The notes beneath the pieces were generated by a model that made no database searches, was not told the origin of the DNA, and saw only the letters and a list, made by a program, of their open reading frames with translations. Made by a program: the position numbers and the translations under genes. From Ryuthela nishihirai (lineage: Eukaryota > Arthropoda > Arachnida > Araneae > Heptathelidae): a DNA stretch of 64,000 nucleotides. This document shows, one piece after another, positions 1-11,601 of this stretch. The stretch lies in contig JAWZYU010000011.1 in NCBI GenBank assembly GCA_038380435.1, positions 86,218,501 to 86,282,500 on the forward strand. Direction: 5' to 3'. How positions within the stretch are numbered: position 1 is the stretch's first letter; each line of letters starts with the position of its first letter.

Positions 1-132
1 CAAATAAAACGATGTTATGAATTGTTTCTTATAGAATTTTTTTTCTTATAGAATTTATTCCCTGATATAAAATATTTGTTTCACTACTGTCTGTATAAAT
101 CGCTATTATGCTGATATACTGTACAATATTCA

Positions 133-205
133 AAGGAAAGAGGATATTCAATTGGGTAGCGTGCTAGGCTCGTAACTCTCAGGTTAGCATGTTCGATCTC
201 CGATT
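133..205 (+). repeat. Degenerate tRNA-like SINE head
   Basis: The stretch reads like a worn tRNA-type SINE head: an A-box-like segment (gggtagcgtgc), a CTCGTAA anticodon-loop-like heptamer, and a B-box-like gttcgatctcc. The same order appears in the SINE-A copies elsewhere in the window. The SINE body does not follow, so this is only a fragment or a related head. Confidence 0.3.
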
Positions 206-1474
206 TTATTATTTGAATACTTTCACTGTCTGCTCCGGTAAAGAGAAATTTTTGAGTGTGGAAACGTCATTGTTTCTTTCTATATTAAATTCCCTTTCCC
301 TGCCCTTAATTATACATAGAAAAATCAAATTTCGCATGATGGGTCCTGAGATTAAGGAGGTTTTTATCTATACTTGATCGCCAACCCCCCAAAAATTTTT
401 ACTCCTGCCAATAAAAAAACTCCTCTTAAACGTAAGAACTAGGACCATTAAATTCAGTATACACTTTTTATGATGATTTAAATCAGCCTAAGAGTTTAAG
501 CCCCAAACTTTTTTACCACACAACCTTTTCGATATACTGTATAGCTTCCCTCATAAAAGAGGAATGTGTAGCCTGACTACTTCAGCTGCAAAAAATGCTC
601 GTTGTTTGCTCACATGAAAATATTTTAATTCCCATTAATCTACATAACTTTGGTTTGTGAAATATTTCTGAAATCCGTAAAACCAAGAAGGAACAGTTTG
701 AAGTACGTTCCATTTTTAAGTTTTTCAGCATTTTTTTTTGCCACGAAAACAGACATCTTTTCCAAACAAATTCCTTCTCACTCCACTACCCATTTTCTAG
801 TTTTTCTCTTGATGTACTAGATTTTCTTAGAGGAACGTATGTTGATAAAAGTTTTCGCACTCGACAATTTCGCTTATTATCATTGTTGATGAATCATAAA
901 TGCATTAATCTTAAACGAAAGCGTGTGGAAACTGTTGAGAACGCTTTACATATAAATTTTACACAGAAAAGCCGTTCACACTAGAAAGATTTAGATATAA
1001 TTTGTTATCTCTATAAAAAATGTAATTTCGAGAAGAAGAATAATCCCTTGAGATCGTTAAATTAATGTGAAAAATTTATGTAAAATTCTATAAACGAGAT
1101 GAAACTTACATAATGTGTCAGTTTTTATTTTAATAATCAGTTTTCTTTTCAACATATGGTACACACGATTTCAGTCAACGTATTCAACGGTTCATGTTGG
1201 TTTCAATTTAAATAAAGTATGAATATAACTGATTAAAAATGTGATTAATATTTCTTATAATTTAATATTTTTTTAAAAGTTAATTAAATGTGATTTTTAA
1301 AATGTGATTAAATATTTAAAAATGTGATTAACATTTTTTTTAAAAACTATAGTTTATACCAGTGATTTCCAATTTTTCTTTTGAGCCCAAAGTCGCCTTC
1401 ATAAAATTCAAAATGGTTTCCCTGTATAAAAGATATAGAGCTACTTGAAAAAATATTTACCATGTGTGTGTGTG
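206..1474. other. No gene seen
   Basis: AT-rich sequence with scattered short ORFs and no recognisable domain. Around 1205-1335 a short motif (aatgtgattaa) recurs several times, a small degenerate local repeat. Confidence 0.5.
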
Positions 1475-4062
1475 TGCAAAATTTAAAACGAAAATTAAAG
1501 ACTTGAATGTTATCATCCCCTCTGATGAGAACGAGAAGGATACGTTTCACAGCCAACTTCAGGATATTTTGAATTCTGTGAAGAAAGGAGATATTTCTCT
1601 TGTTCTGGGTGACTTCAATGCTAAAGTACCGACTGTAATCCTTGGGCAGAAGTTTTAAGTCCCTTTGGCATTGGTAGTTCCAATGGCAATGGGGAACGTC
1701 TCCTACAGGTAAGTAAACTTAATGGTTTACGAATAACAAACACATACTACAAACATCGGGACATTTATAAATATACATGGGTTTCACTTGATGGGTTGCA
1801 TAGGAATATGATAAATTATATTTTAATTAACAGCATATGGGCAAGTTCAGTTAGAAATACCAGATCATACAAGGGAGCCATAATTGGGTTCAGCCATTAC
1901 CTGTTAAAAAGTGTCTTGCAGTTGAAGCTTTAGAAATGTTGTGCTAAAGTTAAGAAAATTACCTTCAACACTGAAAGTCTGAAAGATCGAGATATAGCCA
2001 AAGCATACTATGATAGGCTACTTAGTCATTATGACAATCGAGGTTTGCTTACTGTTGAAGTTGAGAAAGAATGGGATCAGTTTAAACAGGATTTTCTTGA
2101 AACCAACAGTACACTTTTGGGTAAAAGGGAACAGAAGAAGCAAAATTATTTGAGTGATAAGGCTATGGAACTTATTTCTGAAAGAAGGAAGTGCAGGATT
2201 AATATGAATCAGCAACCTACTAGTCCTAACAGAAGGTATTACAACGAGCTTAATAAATATGTAAAGGATCAATTAACAGCTGATAAGAAACTTTGGCTTG
2301 ATAGCTTGGCTGACAAAACAGAGGAAGCAGTTAGACAGCGCAACAGCAGGGGGTTGCACCAGATTGTTAATGTTTTATGTGGTAAGACACGCACAGGTAT
2401 ACAAGTATTGAAGGGTAAACATGGCAAGGTGGTTGGAGGTGAGGATTCTGTGATGGCTAGGTGGGCTGAGCATTTCAGATGTTCTAAATAATGTGATTAT
2501 TTCTACTCCCATTGTTTGTAATGAGGTTAGATACATTACTGGCTTTAATGATGGCCCTTTATCACTTTCCGAAATCGCTTTGGCTATCTCTAAATTAAAA
2601 CTGCATAAATCTCCAGGGCTGGATGAAATCACCACTGAAATGCTTAGAGCTGGGAACATTTGTATTGTCACATGGCTGAGTGAAATTTTGAATATATTTA
2701 ATGATAAAGGTGTTGTTCCTAAGTATGTTACTAGAGCTATCATTGTCTCAATTTTTAAAAAAGGTGATCACAGTTCTTGTGATAATTATAGGGGAATTAG
2801 TTTACTTTCTGTTCCAGGTAAAGTTCTTTAGATAATACTTAAGATAGATAGATAGATAGATAGAGATTAGATATACTTAATAGAATTAATAATTTGGTTG
2901 ATGGACAACTGCATGAGGAACAGTGTGGATTTAGAAGTGGTAGGGGATGTATTGATCAAATATTTTCACTTAGACAGATTCTTGAGAAATGTTTAGAGTT
3001 TCAGAAACCTGTGGTAGCTAGCTTTATAGATTTCAAAAAGACTTTTGACTCTGTTGATAGACATAATTAGTGGTTGATTGTTAAATCATGTCGAATACCT
3101 GATAAGTTAGTTAGTGTAATGAGAGCTCTCTAGAGAGAGTTGGTACGTCTTGCAGCGATTGGTTTAGCATTTCTAGTGGAGTTAGACAAGGTTGCACTTT
3201 GTCTCCTTTTCTCTTTAGTTTAGTTATTGATTATGTAATGCGGAATTCTTTGCAAGGGAAAGATTTTGGCCATAAATGGTCTAGAGATTTCAAAATTTCT
3301 GATTTAGATTATGCAGATGATTTGGTCTTGGCTAATGATGTTGATGAGACGAATTCGTTCATTAGGGCTGTTGATGAGACTGGTAATAGAGTAGATTTAG
3401 TGATAAACAGAGAAAAAACTAAAGTAATGAAAATTGGTCAGGCAAGTGGTGCTTCAGTTGATTTGAATGGCTGTACTATTGAGCAAGTGTTGAGCAAACT
3501 CAGTTTAATTCACTTGGGAGCTATGTAACAGATATTGGTGATGTGCGGCATGAGATAAATAGAAGAATAGGGATTGGAGAGTATGGAAAAATAGGCGTAT
3601 ACACCTAAAGACTAAAATTAGGCTATATAATAGTTTGGTTCTTTCTAAGGTTAGTTATGGCAGAGAAACATGAACCCTTTGTAAGCAGGATAACAAGAAA
3701 CTTGATGCCTTTGATTCTAGATGCTTACGCAGTATCTTAGGCATTAGGTGGTTTGACTTTGTAAGTAATGATGAGGTTAGAAGGAGTCATCAACTCCTTT
3801 GAGCAGCATATTGCGTTGGTTCGGCCATGTTGCCCGTATGCATAGCTGCAGATTGGCAAAGAGAATTATGAACAGTATACCTAAGGGTATTAGAAAAAAG
3901 GGAGACCTAGGATGCGATGGATAGACAATGTCAAACAGGACCTTCCTAGAATTGGCCTAGAGTGGCCAAATGCAGCAGCTGTAACTCAAAAGAGACACGT
4001 CTCGAGAAGAAAATTACACAGTCTGGGTTGGACCTCCGTAGCCCATGGCTGCATGAGGATTT
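1475..4062 (+). mobile_element. LINE copy A (APE-type non-LTR retrotransposon), decayed
   Basis: A 5'-truncated, multiply broken LINE. Pieces in order: endonuclease (1464-1658, with VLGDFNAKV, the metal-binding D-x-N of the EEP/APE fold), linker (2045-2491), reverse transcriptase fingers (2493-2831, ending NYRGISLLSVPGKVL), RT palm (3199-3528, with the YADD catalytic box) and a C-terminal piece (3912 onward, RWIDNVKQDL). Stops and frameshifts separate them, for example a TAG in the motif-A region near 3069. It shares NEVRYI and FNDGPLSLSEIA with copies E and F, so it belongs to subfamily 1. The 3' end reads cccatggctgcatgagg. The clade is probably RTE-like (endonuclease of the craniofacial-development-protein-2 type), but this is unresolved by eye. 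Confidence 0.93.
2843..2866 (+). repeat. (GATA)n microsatellite inside LINE A
   Basis: About six GATA/TAGA units lie within the RT fingers region, just after a TAG stop. Other copies have unique coding sequence here (GKVLSMIVLNRI-like), so the microsatellite expanded after the copy died. Confidence 0.85.
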
Positions 4063-4156
4063 TGTGTGTATGTGTGTATAAATTTACGAGTATTTTGATA
4101 CTATACTATTTCTAACTGCAATAATAATATAAGTAATATATATTAATACTAAAGAT

Positions 4157-4184
4157 TTTTCTGCCGAAGTGTTTCGGCAGAAAA
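4157..4184. other. Perfect 12-bp stem-loop
   Basis: ttttctgccgaa and ttcggcagaaaa form a perfect 12-bp stem around a GTGT loop. It is not the histone 3' stem-loop, and no adjacent gene needs a terminator. Function unknown. Confidence 0.75.
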
Positions 4185-4590
4185 CGTTTTAGTCAATTCG
4201 ATAATGTATTTAATCTTTCTTTACTGAAAAATTCAACTGGTGTATTGGTTTACGTGTAAACTGATATACTGTAATTGTAACTGGTCTACTATAAACGTGT
4301 AAACTGGTATACGTGTATAAAATCAAGAAATACCATCAGTGGCGTACCTAGAAAATTAATTTTTCATTCATACCTTGAAACAACATGTATATATGTACAA
4401 TTTACTTGTAAATCATGGGTGTATACAACATATATACTCTCATGATTTCAGGTGCTTGAGTCACTGTGTTTCGAGGGCTGCCTTAGAAAATACACTGTTT
4501 GGCCAAATTATTATGAAAGCATCGAATGAAATCATCGATGATTGCATCGTACGTGAAGTACCACGAAATGCAAAATTTCTTATTGACGTT
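4185..4590. other. No gene seen
   Basis: AT-rich sequence. A phrase at about 4339 (cagtggcgtacctag) looks like the end of a small DNA transposon, but no partner end is visible. Confidence 0.4.
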
Positions 4591-4935
4591 AGTATTCTAC
4601 GTCATTATGAAGTCCTATAAAAGACGTAAAGGCATGGTGAAAAGCAAAATCAAGTGCGACATGGGTAAAAAGGCTGATCTAACTAACTTCGAAAGGGGAC
4701 TCATCGTTGGAATGCGATGCCAGTACATTAACGGGAGCGATGGAGTTCAGTGGAAAATCATGGCGCACAATATCCGAAGTATATAGAAAATGGGAACGGT
4801 GTGAAAAACGATCGTGACAAATGCAGGAGAAAAAAGGCTCTGACAGACAGGGCGGGGGTTTGTTTGACTCGAAGTTCCAGTAATATTAAAAGGACTGCAA
4901 ATATTAATAGAGCTGCTGTGTTCATCAGCTGAGAG
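4591..4935 (+). pseudogene. Tc1/mariner-like transposase N-terminal remnant
   Basis: One frame from about 4660 gives KKADLTNFERGLIVGMR, matching the start of the first paired-like helix-turn-helix of Tc1 transposases. The following sequence shifts frame and reads RKKALTDRAGVCLTR and then KRTANINRA, resembling the end of the DNA-binding region with its basic linker. The DDE catalytic domain is not visible downstream. This would be a dead fragment of a cut-and-paste transposase. The identification rests on remembered family resemblance, and the degraded recognition helix limits certainty. Confidence 0.55.
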
Positions 4936-5905
4936 ATACGACCAGTAGCAATACTTCAAAACCCATTTCAATGAGAATTATGAGAAGTTAATTGAAAAAT
5001 TGAAATTTGGGAATTGTAGCATTTATACGATTCTGAAAACAACAAGATTCGAAACTCCGGTGGTATACGAGTGGCTAAGCTGGTCACTGAAGGACTGGAA
5101 ACTATCGTATGATCAAACGAATCATGTTATACAGAATAAAGTAAATATCGTAATGAGTTGTATGCCAAACAAAAGCTTGCGATATGGGGAGTGCCACTTA
5201 CTATACACTTTAGAGGGTTTCAGACCCAAGCAGCAATTCCTGGTAAATCTGCTAGTATATATATAATAAATAACTTATTATTCTGTTTCCATTATATAAT
5301 AAGAATTTTTGGCTCTTCAAATTTAGGCTTGATGTTCGATTCTTCTTAGTTACTGAGGTTTCTTTTTTTGTTGTTTGTTTCATTGGCACACTTTAAATCT
5401 CGTCTCACAAGTCTGCCTTGTTTTCCCATAGTAATCTTGATGATCATTTAGGTTGCCTTGTCTTCATGTGATATTTGGTATGGACACTGGTATCCCCGGT
5501 TTGGGATACCATTGGTTTTAAATAAACTTTAATATTGACTTTCAATGCCTAGTAGGTACCAGCTTATAAAATGGGTATGAGGTATTATGTTTTATTTAAC
5601 CATGTTATAGTGAGCGTAGCCATTGTGTACTGTGCACAATTTAATTGTGCTTGTAAAACTTGTGTTTGTACTTGCATTTGGTGTGTGATACATCATTCAA
5701 TTGCTTTTATCTCCTTACATGAATATCCGACTTGCTTTCCATTATCATAGATTGGTTTTACCTCATTTTTGAAGGCCTCCTTGGTACTGGCATGTAAATA
5801 AATAGTTCATCCAAAAGCAAAATAGAAATATGTTTGTACCTATCTTCCTATTGCTTTTCGCTCATCATTTGTCAGTTCGTCTGTTTATGGATATGTCAAG
5901 ACAGT
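4936..5905. other. No gene seen
   Basis: Short ORFs of up to 88 codons carry no recognisable motif. The part next to 4935 could be further decayed Tc1-like element, but no terminal inverted repeat was found. Confidence 0.4.
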
Positions 5906-6985
5906 TGTTCCACCATATCTTTCGAATATGACGGACAAACTTAATTATTTATGTGTCAAATGAAAACTTGTGAGACGCGGAGTGTCACAGGTTATAAAAA
6001 TTTTCCCCATGCTCTCTTCCCCTAAACATGGGGAAACATATGTGAAGGATTGTTCTATTACATACAGGCTGTGGAGTCGGCGCACAAAAACTCCGACTCC
6101 TCTTTTTAAATTTGATGTTCTGGTTGGTGCATTTTTACCAGAGCCACTAAAACCATTGATTGTTTATGTTTGACATAATTTTTCACCATCATCATTTTCT
6201 ATCGTACACTGACACACGAAATGTTTCCCATCTGTGGTTATTGCAAATTATTCAAAAACTGCAGACTTCCTTGGAACTCTCTTTGCCATTGTGAAAGGGG
6301 TTTTAGACTTGAAAGTTTAAAACTTATGAAATTTAGAAAGAACTCGAAATTAAATAAGCATTAAAAATCAAAAATATTTTCTAAATAGAAAAAAAATAGT
6401 TAATGGCATAACTGTCTGAAATAGCAAACATCGTGTTTATTATTTAAGTGGTTCAACCACCACATCTGCCATAGATGTCACACACAAAACATATTTTATT
6501 AAAATTTATATTGAGATCGGAGTCGGTAAAAATGTACCGACTCCAGCAGCACCAAAATTGCTTTCGTATCCGACTCCACAGCAGTGATTACATCTTTCGA
6601 ATGCAAAGGCCGAACGTAACAAATTGCATGTCAAATGAAAGCTTGCAACCTGGAGAGTATTATGGGTTATCAAAATTTACCCCGTTCCCTTGCTTTCTTC
6701 CTCCCGCTAAAAAGAGGATATGTGAAGAAATTCGTTTTACTATATCTTCCAAATGTGAGGACCTATAGTTACAAAGTAGGCGTCAAATGAAAGTTTAAAT
6801 GACTGTCATAGACTACTTCGAATTATACCCCAACCATTCTCCCCTCCTCCTAAAAGTGATGCGAATTTCACAGGGATCGACTTTAACGAGATATTTCAAA
6901 TTAAAGCTCATGAGGTCTCCAATATCAAGGGCAATCTTAAAACGACTCCACACAAAGGGGGAGAGAAAAATATGATCGACGTCAA
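5906..6985 (+). repeat. Diverged tandem repeats of about 150-190 bp
   Basis: Similar blocks begin near 5918, 6591, 6742 and 6887. Each starts with a variant of atatcttTCgAAatg and contains gtCAAATGAAA-cttg, then a pyrimidine-rich run and a gaa/cat-rich end. The first block looks longer only because the 522-bp element at 6065-6586 sits inside it. The units are strongly diverged and no coding frame is shared. Confidence 0.6.
6065..6586. mobile_element. hAT-like non-autonomous element, 522 bp
   Basis: Ends are inverted repeats containing gctgtggagtcgg (left) and ccgactccacagc (right). Flanking octamers attacata (6057-6064) and attacatc (6587-6594) match at 7 of 8 positions, the 8-bp target-site duplication expected of hAT transposons. 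The interior has an additional gactcc palindromic section near 6515-6545 and no transposase. Confidence 0.75.
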
Positions 6986-7022
6986 ATAAAATTTTCTGAT
7001 GGTAGGTGTTTTTGGTGAAAAA

Positions 7023-7563
7023 GAAAAATATATAAATGAATTAAAAAGTTAAAAATGTATCTTCCTATATGTCCTAAAATACAGAAAATATACCAAAATG
7101 TATTGATGGTTCAATCAATCACTGAATTCATATTTACTTCAAAGGAAGATAGGGTAGCGATTGACCCACTGAACACGATTGCAGGTGCCCTATCTTCCTT
7201 TGAAGTGAATATGAATTTGATGACTGATTGTACCATCGATACGTTTTGAGTTTATTTTCTACTTTTTATGACACATATATTCTACTTTTTAGGACACATA
7301 TAGAAAAAATATTTAAATGAATTAAAAAGTTAAAAATGTATCTTTTTATATGTCCTAAAATACAGAAAATAAACCAAAATGTATTGATGGTTCAATCAAT
7401 CACTGAATTCATATTTACTTCAAAGGAAGATAGGGTAGCGATTGACCCACTCAACACGATTGCAGGTGCCCTATCTTCCTTTGAAGTGAATATGAATTTG
7501 ATGACTGATTGTACCATCGATATGTTTTGGGTTTATTTTCTACTTTTTAGGACACATATAGAA
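7023..7563. repeat. Two tandem foldback (hairpin) units, about 281-bp period
   Basis: Two nearly identical units are offset by 281 bp. Within each, a left arm of about 92 bp (in unit 1 from atatgtcctaaaatac to the ggaagataggg segment) is complementary to a right arm (from gccctatcttcc to acacatat). The loop of about 30 bp contains gattgacccac. The innermost 23 bp of the arms pair almost perfectly. Short ORFs here come only from the repeat. It could be a foldback MITE that duplicated in tandem, or a hairpin-RNA source. Confidence 0.85.
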
Positions 7564-8423
7564 ACATAAGTATTTTTAAAATTTTTTAATATATTTATAT
7601 TTTTTTCTTCAGTAATGGATGTTTAGATGACCAAATATATAAAATGCAGATGCTGATATAGGTTTAGTGTAGACGTCATATTTGAGCTCCGACGGCTGAT
7701 GTTTCCTAAGATTATCAAAATATTTAATTGGTTACTTATTAGAGGAAAGTTTTTCTTTTCCACAAATAAAAATGACGCTTTTCGCATTTCTGTAGCAATT
7801 GCATCTGAAAATTTTACATTTATTCTGCATTTATCAGCACAATCATAAATGCATAAAATTATTTTAAAAAGTATTAGCTTTATTTTTCAAAGCTGTTTCA
7901 AGAATTAAAAATACAAATGTGCAAATTTATCTCAAAATATTTGTTACTGATGGAAAGCAAGCATTGTGTATGCCTCAATTATACTGTCAGTCATGCTCCT
8001 TTGACGATTAGACAAGGAAATGTTATACAGAATGCTGTTCCCGGTCATTGCTGATGTCCATATGGATTGAAGGGCTGCTTCAGCAAATTCGAGGTATCGT
8101 GACCAAAAGTAGTTGAAGTATTTACAATCCGTTAATATTTGCTGTGGATAAACTATTAGCCGTCTATTATGTCCATATCATTTAAGTATGGAAGAACAGA
8201 ATGTTATTGTACTTTTCAATAAAGAGGAAATATCGACATTTTCTTTGCCACCAGCAATGAAGAGGTTAAATAAATTTCAAAATTTTTTATAATAATCATT
8301 AATTGGGGACTTCCAGTTTTCGCTTTTCTTAACAGTCACCTTTCCTAATTTTGTTTTAAGTTTCTCTAAGCATAGTTTTTAATGATGCTTATTTCTTATC
8401 ACAGCAGTTGCTTAAAGTTTTGT
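7564..8423. other. No gene seen
   Basis: AT-rich, without long ORFs, repeats or motifs I can support. Confidence 0.5.
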
Positions 8424-8806
8424 GGGGCAGGGGTGGTTCAGTCGGTAGTGCGCTGGGCCCGTAAACTGCAGTTGGCAGGTTCGAGTCCCACCTGGGACAG
8501 CATTGAGATTTATTTCAGTTAAACTCCCCATTCTGCCCTCGGTCAGTAGGGGACACCGATGAGCTTAGAAAGGCCGTCGTCCGTCGGATGGAACATTAAG
8601 TCATGACTCCGTGTACGGAAGAGCCATACCCTGTGCACATTAAAGAACACGCTGGATGGGAGACGGACGCTGGACGCTGACGGGAGGCTACCATCTATTT
8701 CCCAACAGCTGTCCAGTGGGTCATCTCGCCTCCCCACCTTCTTCGCGGTGGCTATTCAACCGATTGTGTTCGAAAAACTGTCATTCAGAGGTAAAATAGC
8801 CAACCC
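8424..8806 (+). mobile_element. SINE-A copy (tRNA-Thr-like head), full length, old
   Basis: It has the tRNA-like head (A box ggttcagtcggtag, B box ggttcgagtccc), the conserved body (gtaggggacaccgatg, aagaacacgctggatgg) and the terminal gaggtaaaatagccaacc. In the best-preserved copies the anticodon arm and TpsiC region look like tRNA-Thr(CGT). This copy is diverged, including a duplicated gacgctggacgctga phrase in the body. Confidence 0.9.
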
Positions 8807-9513
8807 TCTTAAAGTTACCTTATGTGTAACCTAAAGTACCTTATGCTGTATCCCTGAATTTCAACTTTTCGTTTTTAAACATGATTACGTGTAAACTTGC
8901 AACAATTAATATTTTAACACTTGTAATGGAGCTTTAAATCAAATTTTAATTCATAAAGTTATATAAACTTTTTCAGGCCCGGAATTACGCATAAGCTAAC
9001 AGGCTACGGCTTAAGCCCTCATAATTATGAGAGGCCTCAAAAATTTAAGTTTGAAGTTTATTGTGTCACTAAATTTTTTATATTCAAATTAATCTATTGT
9101 GAAACACTGTTTTACACAATCATTATTGTATACCAATGTTAGTATAATATTTTCATTACATCCATTTCATATTTATTTTATAATATTCCCTTCAATCAGA
9201 ATAATAACACTGATTAACAAGGTTTTTATAACATGAACAATTGTAGCTGTCCTTAACTATTTTTCAGGTGCTGATTTCAGATCTGGCCTTAAAAAATGGC
9301 TAGCACGTCACGTTTTTATGTTATTGGTCATTTTGACACCTATTAAGATCTTCCTATACCAACACCTACAGGAAACTGAGAAGATACAAGATATTTTATT
9401 TTTTCCGTCTGGCAACACTGATTGCCAAGTGGGAGAAAACATGTAAGAGTAACCTAACTTTTGACTCTTCTTTTTATTGTAAGAGGAACACGTTTGGCGT
9501 TTAAATGACACAA
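8807..9513. other. No intact gene; short match to downstream pseudogene
   Basis: At 9349-9370 a 22-base phrase beginning gatcttcctatacc is repeated at 9899-9920 inside the pseudogene downstream, so part of that family may have been duplicated here. A phrase at 8977 (caggcccggaattacg) looks like a transposon end, without a matching partner. Confidence 0.4.
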
Positions 9514-10990
9514 ATGCAGCGTCGCGGATGTGTTAATGTGGCAGATAAATTTTGTTATGTGTGTGGATATTATATTTTAAAATCCCAGGGTCGTTCTAAT
9601 ATCGTTCACAAAGATTGTGTAGAAAGCCTATAACTTGTATTTCGGATGTCATGTTGGAGATCAGGACAAAACATGGGCTCCACGTGTGTGCTACATTTCG
9701 TGCTTTGTTGGCCTGAGTGAATGGTTGAAAGGTAAGATAAAATCCATGCCCTTTGGAGTTCTAATGGTTTGGCGTGAGCCAACTAGTCACTTGCATGATT
9801 GCTATTTTTGTTTAAGTAAAGTGTCCGGCCTTTAAAAAAAAAGCAAAATACAATATCCAAATGTGCCTTCAGCCACAAGACCAGTTCCTCATGGAGAAGA
9901 TCTTCCTATACCAACACCTCCAACCAACGGGGAGGAGATGGATTCACATTCATCAGAGGAAGACTTTGTCGCACATACAGACCTGATCCTATATATACCC
10001 CTAAAAATTTAGACGAGCCTCATCTGATTCAGCAAAATAAACTAAATGATCTTGTTCGAGACCTAATACTTTCCAAACAACAAGCTGATGTTTTAGGTTC
10101 AAGACTTCAAGAGTGAAATCTTCTGGCCAAGGGTACCAGAGTTTCTCTGCTCAGAAAGAGAAATTTGGCTTTATCTGCTTATTACGAGATGCAAGATGGT
10201 TTGTGTTTCTGCACGGATATTTTAGTGCTGACGGAAGAAATTAGTACAACTCACGGCCCTAAGGAATGGAGTCTATAGATTAGCCAAAATTCAGCTTAAA
10301 AGCTGTCCCTTTGCAAAAAGAAAACCAAAAAACCTTCCATTCCAGTGACACACGCTGTAGTAATGAAGGAAACTTATGAAAGCATGGAAAAAATACTCAC
10401 TGCTATAAAATTTGACCAGTTTAAAAGGGCAATATAAAAATCATATCTCTCTTGTTCGGGCTTCTAGGAGACTTCACAAAATTTTGCTACTTTTTATGTT
10501 TGTGCGACATTAGGGTCAGAAAGGAACACTACAAAAGACTGGTCCAAAAGAGAGGGGGGGCGGGTTCTGGAAAGAGTAATGTGAGGTATAAGCCCCTAGT
10601 TGACCCCTCTGATGTTCTGCTCCCACCATTACACATCAAACTGCGGCTTATGAAAAACATTGTAGAAGCTATGGACAAAACTGGTAAAGTGTTTTTGTAC
10701 TGGAAGGAAAATTTTCCTAAACTAAGTGATGCCAAACTCAAAGAAGGGATCTTTGTTGGTCCTCAGATCAGAAAACTACTGAATGATATTGCCTTCGAAG
10801 AAAAACTGAATATGAAAGAGCGCGCTGCATGGAAATCCTTCACGTCTGTGGTCCAGGGTTTTCTAGGGAATCACAAAGAGGAAAACTACCATAAGCTATT
10901 TCAAGATCTTCTCAAAAACTATGAAAATCTTGGCTGCCGAATGTCTTTGAATATCAATTTCTTGCACTCGTATCTCGACTTTTTTCCCAA
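9514..10990 (+). pseudogene. Pseudogene of a repeated arthropod gene family (zinc-binding N-terminus)
   Basis: Pieces in consistent order but several frames. From 9514: a Cys-rich start (KFCYVCGYY). From 9635: GDQDKTWAPRVC and PFGVLMVWREP, with further Cys pairs (DCYFC), suggesting a zinc-binding head. Near 10020-10120: NKLNDLVRDLILSKQQADVLGSRLQE, with a stop after it. From 10452: a 212-codon frame with TKFCYFLCLCD, PLVDPSDVLLPPLHIKLRLMK, LKEGIFVGPQIRKLL and GNHKEENYHKLF. I recognise this as a multicopy 'uncharacterized protein' family of arthropods and some other invertebrates. Its function is unknown to me, and its multicopy nature suggests a transposon cargo or capture. Stops and frameshifts show it is dead here. 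A second fragment lies at 18338-18560. Confidence 0.7.
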
Positions 10991-11601
10991 ACGTGCCTTG
11001 GTTCTTGGCAAAAAGTTCTTGGCAAAAAAGTCGAGATGCGAGTGCAAGAAATGGATCTTCAAAGACAATCGGCAGCCAAGACTTTCATAGTTTTTGAGAA
11101 GATATTGAATGAGCTGATGATAGTTTTCCTCTTTGTGATTCCCCAGAAAACCCCGGATCTCAGACGTGAAGGATTTCTATGCAGTGCGTTCCTTCATATT
11201 CAGTTTTTCTTTGAAGACAGAATCATTCAGTAGCTTCCTGATCTGAGGACCAACAAAGATCCCTTCTTTGAGTTTGGCATCACTTAGTTTAGGAAAATTT
11301 TTCTTCCAGTGCAAAAACACTTTACCAGTTTTGTCCATAGCTTCTACAATGTTTTTCATAAGCCGCAGTTTGATGTGTAATGGTGGGAGCAGAACATCAG
11401 AGGGGTCAACTAGGGGCTTATACCTCACATTACTCTTTCCAGAACCCGCCCCCCTCTCTTTTGGACCAGTCTTTTGTAGTGTTCCTTTCTGACCCTAATG
11501 TCGCACAAACATAGAAAGTAGCAAAATTTTGTGAAGTCTCCTAGAAGCCCGAACAAGAGAGATATGATTTTTATATTGCCCTTTTAAACTGGTCATATTT
11601 T
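10407..11601. repeat. Long inverted repeat (about 584-bp arms, 28-bp loop)
   Basis: The arms are about 10407-10990 and 11019-11601. Paired positions sum to 22008 at the outer end and to 22009 from the single-G indel at about 10560 to the loop, so they align almost without gaps. By eye they are about 97 % identical. The spacer is about 28 bp. The duplicated material is the 3' third of the pseudogene at 9514-10990. A transcript through this locus on either strand would fold into a long, nearly perfect duplex. Confidence 0.93.
11019..11601 (-). pseudogene. Inverted partial copy of the 9514 pseudogene
   Basis: Read on the minus strand it gives PLVDPSDVLLPPLHIKLRLMK through LNMKERTA and then a stop where the plus arm has Trp (ERAAW). 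Further on, this arm keeps SLKIHFLHSHLD, which agrees with the separate copy at 18.4 kb, whereas the plus arm has SLNINFLHSYLD. Each arm therefore carries its own changes since the inversion-duplication. It lacks the N-terminal half of the gene. Confidence 0.85.

Noticed and set aside
8424..8500. tRNA gene candidates at SINE heads (8.4, 39.65, 45.9, 59.7, 60.86, 61.7, 62.5 and 63.35 kb)
   Set aside because: Each is continuous with a SINE body and shows broken stems. I treat them as tRNA-derived SINE heads with internal promoter boxes, not functional tRNAs.
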